NCBI GenBank assembly: GCA_016206955.1
Contig: JACQQO010000125.1
Span: 1 to 20,226 of the forward strand
DNA from: Candidatus Omnitrophota bacterium
GTDB taxonomy: Bacteria; Omnitrophota; Omnitrophia; Omnitrophales; Danuiimicrobiaceae
Reading direction: 5' to 3'
DNA: 20,226 nt
In this document: one piece after another, positions 16,654 to 20,226 of the stretch
Layout: each line of letters opens with the position of its first letter
Numbering within the stretch: position 1 is the stretch's first letter
Translations under genes and position numbers: made by a program
Notes under the pieces: generated by a model
Database searches by the model: none
What the model was told of the DNA's origin: nothing
The model's input: the letters and a program-made list of their open reading frames with translations, nothing else

Positions 16654-18066
16654 CTATGATCCATATGCAACCACGCGATTTCGACCCTCTTCTTTGGCCT
16701 TGTAAAGAGCTTGATCTGCCTTCTGAATCAAGGCATCCATGAACTCTGGAGAAAATTCTTTTGGCCGTCTCAGCTCCAAATCTTCAGGAAATGAGCTAAG
16801 TCCTATACTTACAGTAACTTGTGTTTCTTCGTCGTATAACTGAAAACGCTTCCTCGCCGTTGCCGAGCGGATACGTTCAGCTAGCTCAATCGCCTTAGCT
16901 TTGTCAATTTCGGGTGCGATAATTAAAAATTCTTCTCCGCCATACCGTCCAATCACGTCCACGCGCCTCACATTTTCGCGGATGATTTGTGCGGCTTCAC
17001 GGAGCGTTTTATCACCAACCAAATGTCCAAATTTGTCATTATAACTTTTGAAATGGTCAACGTCTACCATTAAAACTGAAAGTGGAAACAAATGACGAAT
17101 AGAGCGTTTCAATTCTTCCTGAAAACGCTCAAGAAGATGCCGGCGCACGAACACGCGAGTCAATCCATCGACGATCGAGGTCTCTTTGACAGCCTCATAG
17201 AGGCGAACTTTTTTGATCTGGAGCGCAAGTTGTGAAGCTAAAACTTCAAATTTTTGGAAGTCACTTTCAGCCCCACCTTCAATGGCAAGAATGGCAATCA
17301 GTTGTTGACCCACCCAAAGTGGAAAAAGCCAAAGAGGAAAAGAGGTTTGGAATCGAACAAAGCGATTTTTTGCTTCCCCTTTGGTTCCCTCCAGCTTCAG
17401 AATTTCTTTGGTCACCCCCAAAACTTGAATACACTCTCCGGCAAATTCATTTGCCAACGTTTCGTTTTTCCTTTTTCTTGGACCAAAAGAGAAAGAGTGA
17501 CCCACTGCATAGCCACCTCCAGAAGCATCGGTCAGTACAATGATAAAACCCCTAATAAATGAAAGCTCAGGCCCAATTTTTTGATTCAACAAACTGATCA
17601 TATCTGAAAAATCGAGACATTCGCTAAAATCACGCGCCATCTCAAATAAATGGGCCAAACCATTCACCCGTTGTTCCAAATGCTTCAAGCTTTCGAGCCG
17701 TGTTTCATAACGCTCTTGCAATGCCTCGGTTTCCTTCTGCATCAAACTTTTTTTAGCCTCAATTTCAGCTATTTTACGGTTCCAACTTCTTTGATAAAGG
17801 AATGCCCCGCCTACTATGAAAACTGCAATGGAGGCGAGCAAAAAGAAAAAGTGGTTATGGGTCTGATCAATTCCATAAATGCTTAAAAGCAAAACAAAAC
17901 TAACTCCGATTGCAACGGATATTTTGTCTTCCGCAATCAAAAGATAGAGAATCAAAAGGGAAAAAATGGGGATCGAAAAAAAAAGAAGAAAAAGACTTTC
18001 GCCTTTTCCAAAATGAAACCAAAGGATTAAGCCGATGATACCGAAGGTAATTATCCGACGCCACAT
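16654..18066 (-). CDS. Membrane GAF-GGDEF diguanylate cyclase with intact I-site
   Basis: 470 residues. Four hydrophobic segments (about 5-20, 25-44, 47-66, 73-92) are followed by a coiled-coil-like charged helix (95-135), a GAF-like sensor region (about 140-290) and a C-terminal GGDEF domain. The latter has D335 in VDVDHFK, the signature GGEEF at 376-380, and RRVD (367-370) five residues before it, the RxxD inhibitory c-di-GMP site. It should synthesise c-di-GMP from two GTP at the inner membrane and be subject to product feedback. The ATG overlaps the 3' end of the preceding cyclase gene by 16 bases, so translation is probably coupled. The GAF ligand is unknown. Confidence 0.9.
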   Translation of the reverse strand: MWRRIITFGIIGLILWFHFGKGESLFLLFFSIPIFSLLILYLLIAEDKISVAIGVSFVLLLSIYGIDQTHNHFFFLLASIAVFIVGGAFLYQRSWNRKIAEIEAKKSLMQKETEALQERYETRLESLKHLEQRVNGLAHLFEMARDFSECLDFSDMISLLNQKIGPELSFIRGFIIVLTDASGGGYAVGHSFSFGPRKRKNETLANEFAGECIQVLGVTKEILKLEGTKGEAKNRFVRFQTSFPLWLFPLWVGQQLIAILAIEGGAESDFQKFEVLASQLALQIKKVRLYEAVKETSIVDGLTRVFVRRHLLERFQEELKRSIRHLFPLSVLMVDVDHFKSYNDKFGHLVGDKTLREAAQIIRENVRRVDVIGRYGGEEFLIIAPEIDKAKAIELAERIRSATARKRFQLYDEETQVTVSIGLSSFPEDLELRRPKEFSPEFMDALIQKADQALYKAKEEGRNRVVAYGS

Positions 18067-19505
18067 ACTTGATTTCTTCCACTTTTCTTAGCTTGATAAA
18101 GCCTTCGGTCAGCGATTCGAATCAATTCTTCTGAATCCAGCGTATCAACTGGCATAGACGCTACCCCAATTGAAATAGTAATGGGTATCATTTCACGCCG
18201 AACCGTTAACTTCATGTTTGCTAAAGAAGAACGTATGGATTCCGCTAAGACGAGTCCCTCGTGCGGGGTTACTTTTGGCAGCAAAATTGCGAATTCTTCG
18301 CCTCCGTATCGTGCAACGATTCCATGGCCTGCCTTTTGGGCCATTAACTCTGACGTTTTGATTAGAATGAAATCGCCTACCCCATGGCCATATCGATCGT
18401 TATGATCTTTAAAATGGTCTAAATCACACATTAAAAGAGTGAGCGGTGAATTGGTCAAAAGGCTTCGCCCGTGTTCCTCACTAAGCCGTTCGCGAAAATA
18501 TCGCTGGACGTAAAGGCCGGTCAACGAATCACGGATAGCCAACTCTTCTGTTTTTTGAAACAAAATTGAATTAGAAATGGCTGAGGAAGCAAGGGTAGAA
18601 ATCGCATCCAAAAATCTTAAATCGTCTGTCGTAAAGGCAACGGGCTTGTCAGAATTAAGCCTGAGCGTGCCAATGGGTTTCCCTGCATGAATCAAAGGAG
18701 AAGCGATTAAGGATCTTAACCCGTTTAAATCCGATGATTTCTGAATGTCAAAGCGGAAATCTTTTTGAACATCGGTGACAATGAGAGATTGCCTATGCCG
18801 AAGAACCCAAAAGTCAAACAGGTCTCCGCCTTTGAGTCTCTGTTTACGCGCTCCTTCTGTGCTTTGGGAAGCGATCAGAGAAAGTTCGGTTCCATCCGTA
18901 TCCGCTAAAAATAAAAAACAAGGGCTTTCCTTCGAAATTAATTCAACGGTTTTGGATACGATTAACTGACTCAATTCCTTAAGGGAAAGAGTAGCCGAAA
19001 AATCAGCGGCCAGGTTTTTCAGATTGTAATAATGGGTATATTTTTCGAAGTGCACACTAATACTTGTCCCTTCATCCTTAAAGGCGAGCTCCATATCATT
19101 TTTTTCGTTAATTGCTTTTTCGATTTCGACTGCATGACTAATTGCTTCCGCATCTTTTCTTTGATCCAAGTAAAAAAGCAATCCGCAAAGGCCCGCTTGA
19201 GCGGGAATAAAAAGCAAGTAAACCGATGACTGCATGACCCAATTGGTCAACAAGGAAAAAATACACGTAATCGGTACAACAAAAAAGACCGAAAGCATTC
19301 TTGAACTAAACCAAACCAAGAGGGTTGGAATTAAAAAAGCAAATAAAATGACTGCAAGAAGCGATATGGAACGGCTGTCATGCAGCCCGGCATGATTTAA
19401 AACTACAAGTGTGAGATAACCTAGGAAAGATAAAAGGATAAAAGCGACAACTAGTAAAAACTGTTTCGTCCAGCTTTGATCAAGGATGGTGGCCAAATGC
19501 TTCAT
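18051..19505 (-). CDS. Membrane GAF-GGDEF diguanylate cyclase lacking the I-site
   Basis: 484 residues from the ATG at 19505. About four or five membrane segments lie in the first 112 residues, then a helical linker (115-160), a GAF domain (about 165-318, with SLIASPLIHAGKPIGTLRL) and a GGDEF domain (about 322-484). The active site GGEEF is at 401-405, with D361 in CDLDHFK. The four residues at the inhibitory-site position are AGHG, so RxxD is absent and feedback inhibition is not expected. The open frame reaches an ATG at 19577, but this would overlap the ABC ATPase gene by 56 bases and add a basic, non-membrane N-terminus; the start before KHLATILDQSW is preferred. The gene lies 16 bases after the ATPase stop. 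The architecture matches the next gene and suggests an old tandem duplication. Confidence 0.9.
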   Translation of the reverse strand: MKHLATILDQSWTKQFLLVVAFILLSFLGYLTLVVLNHAGLHDSRSISLLAVILFAFLIPTLLVWFSSRMLSVFFVVPITCIFSLLTNWVMQSSVYLLFIPAQAGLCGLLFYLDQRKDAEAISHAVEIEKAINEKNDMELAFKDEGTSISVHFEKYTHYYNLKNLAADFSATLSLKELSQLIVSKTVELISKESPCFLFLADTDGTELSLIASQSTEGARKQRLKGGDLFDFWVLRHRQSLIVTDVQKDFRFDIQKSSDLNGLRSLIASPLIHAGKPIGTLRLNSDKPVAFTTDDLRFLDAISTLASSAISNSILFQKTEELAIRDSLTGLYVQRYFRERLSEEHGRSLLTNSPLTLLMCDLDHFKDHNDRYGHGVGDFILIKTSELMAQKAGHGIVARYGGEEFAILLPKVTPHEGLVLAESIRSSLANMKLTVRREMIPITISIGVASMPVDTLDSEELIRIADRRLYQAKKSGRNQVCGVG

Positions 19506-19521
19506 GAATTGGCGCTTGACC

Positions 19522-20226
19522 TTAAAGGATTGCTTTTTCTGTCTTGGGATCAAAAAAATGGGCTTTGGACATATCAAACACCAGCTGTAAGTCCTGATTG
19601 GGTGTAGCGGTATCTTGATTGCTGACTCGGGCGATGAAGTGATTTCGCCCGACCGAAAAGTAAAGATAGATTTCAGAACCCATGGGTTCTACCAATTCAA
19701 CTGTCCCCGTGATGGTAAATTCTTCTGAGGCATCTTGAGCAAAAAGCTTATCGTACACATCTTCAGGGCGGATGCCCATCACGATTTCTTGATTGAGAAA
19801 TGAGACCAATCTCTCATGTTGCTGTCTTAACACTTTAAGCCTGATTCCTTCGTCCACAAAATAATATTCGCCGTTTCGTGGGACCACTTTGCCTTTTAGG
19901 AAATTGGAAGGAGGTGAACCAATAAATCCTGCCACAAACTTATTAGCTGGAGACTCGTAGAGGCTAATAGGATCCGCGATTTGCTGAATCACGCCGTCTT
20001 TCATCACAACAATTCGATCTCCCAGAGTCAATGCTTCCACTTGATCATGAGTGACATAAATCATCGTGGATTGAAGACGATTATGAAGCTTTTGAATTTC
20101 CATCCGCGTTTGGACTCTTAACTTCGCATCCAAGTTACTGAGCGGTTCGTCAAAAAGAAACACCTTAGGTTTCCTAACGATGGCTCGTCCTACCGCTACG
20201 CGCTGGCGTTCTCCGCCTGAAAGCTC
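19522..20226 (-). CDS. ABC transporter ATP-binding protein, MalK/UgpC type (5' end missing)
   Basis: 234 residues are visible; the N terminus with Walker A lies beyond the right edge. The fragment begins at the ABC signature LSGGERQR, followed by Walker B and D-loop (FLFDEPLSNLDAKLR) and the switch histidine in YVTHDQVEAL. SLYESPANKFVAGFIGSPPSNF leads into a C-terminal TOBE domain with VMGIRPEDVYD. This order identifies the carbohydrate-importer (CUT1) ATPase class, which energises sugar or glycerol-phosphate uptake with separate permeases. Such ATPases are often shared by several importers, so the substrate cannot be named; no permease or binding protein is in the window. It is first in the visible minus-strand array, 16 bases ahead of the diguanylate cyclase. 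Confidence 0.92.
   Translation of the reverse strand, partial: ELSGGERQRVAVGRAIVRKPKVFLFDEPLSNLDAKLRVQTRMEIQKLHNRLQSTMIYVTHDQVEALTLGDRIVVMKDGVIQQIADPISLYESPANKFVAGFIGSPPSNFLKGKVVPRNGEYYFVDEGIRLKVLRQQHERLVSFLNQEIVMGIRPEDVYDKLFAQDASEEFTITGTVELVEPMGSEIYLYFSVGRNHFIARVSNQDTATPNQDLQLVFDMSKAHFFDPKTEKAIL

Noticed and set aside
1..20226. Mobile elements, CRISPR arrays, tRNA or rRNA genes.
   Set aside because: No transposase or integrase motifs, regularly spaced repeats or conserved RNA sequences were seen on reading through; nearly all of the window is coding.

Overview
The window looks like a chromosomal piece of a Gram-negative, moderately AT-rich bacterium. The diderm envelope is shown by a full-length LptD (the outer-membrane LPS translocon) with a signal peptide. 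Several starts are TTG or GTG. LptD lacks the proteobacterial C-terminal cysteine pair, and there is a short transaldolase, two GAF-GGDEF proteins and a large mixed nucleotide-sugar cluster. Together these fit an uncultured non-proteobacterial lineage (Omnitrophota-like, for example), but this is a low-confidence inference. No rRNA, tRNA, IS element, prophage gene or CRISPR array was recognised.

Layout. (1) Positions 1-611, minus strand: the N-terminal part of a CDP-tyvelose-epimerase-like extended SDR, cut by the window edge. (2) Positions 612-847: the largest gene-free stretch (236 bases), a divergent regulatory region with one good sigma70-type promoter in each direction and a small palindrome over one -35 box. 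(3) Positions 848-2869, plus strand: a large polytopic GT-C-like membrane protein, the only real plus-strand gene. It ends 5 bases from a convergent minus-strand array that runs without a break from the right edge down to 2875. (4) Read in transcription order (right to left), that array is: MalK/UgpC-type ABC ATPase (partial), two membrane GAF-GGDEF diguanylate cyclases, transaldolase, lptD, ugd, rmlC-like, rmlA, rmlB, rmlD, UDP-glucuronate decarboxylase, a second UXS-like SDR, a sugar-type cupin, a classical SDR, a zinc-finger C-methyltransferase and a PMT-family glycosyltransferase. Spacings are mostly 1-32 bases or overlaps; the largest internal gap is 79 bases (8083-8161).

How the genes fit together. 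rmlA-B-C-D make dTDP-L-rhamnose. Ugd plus UXS make UDP-glucuronate and then UDP-xylose. The UXS paralogue, cupin, SDR and C-methyltransferase look like a compact module for a further modified, probably C-methylated branched sugar whose identity cannot be read from sequence. The GT-C proteins probably use polyprenyl-phosphate sugars or act on surface glycans, and LptD exports the finished LPS. The two diguanylate cyclases upstream in the same run suggest, but do not prove, that surface-glycan output is linked to c-di-GMP. The left-edge epimerase suggests that the glycan locus continues beyond the window.
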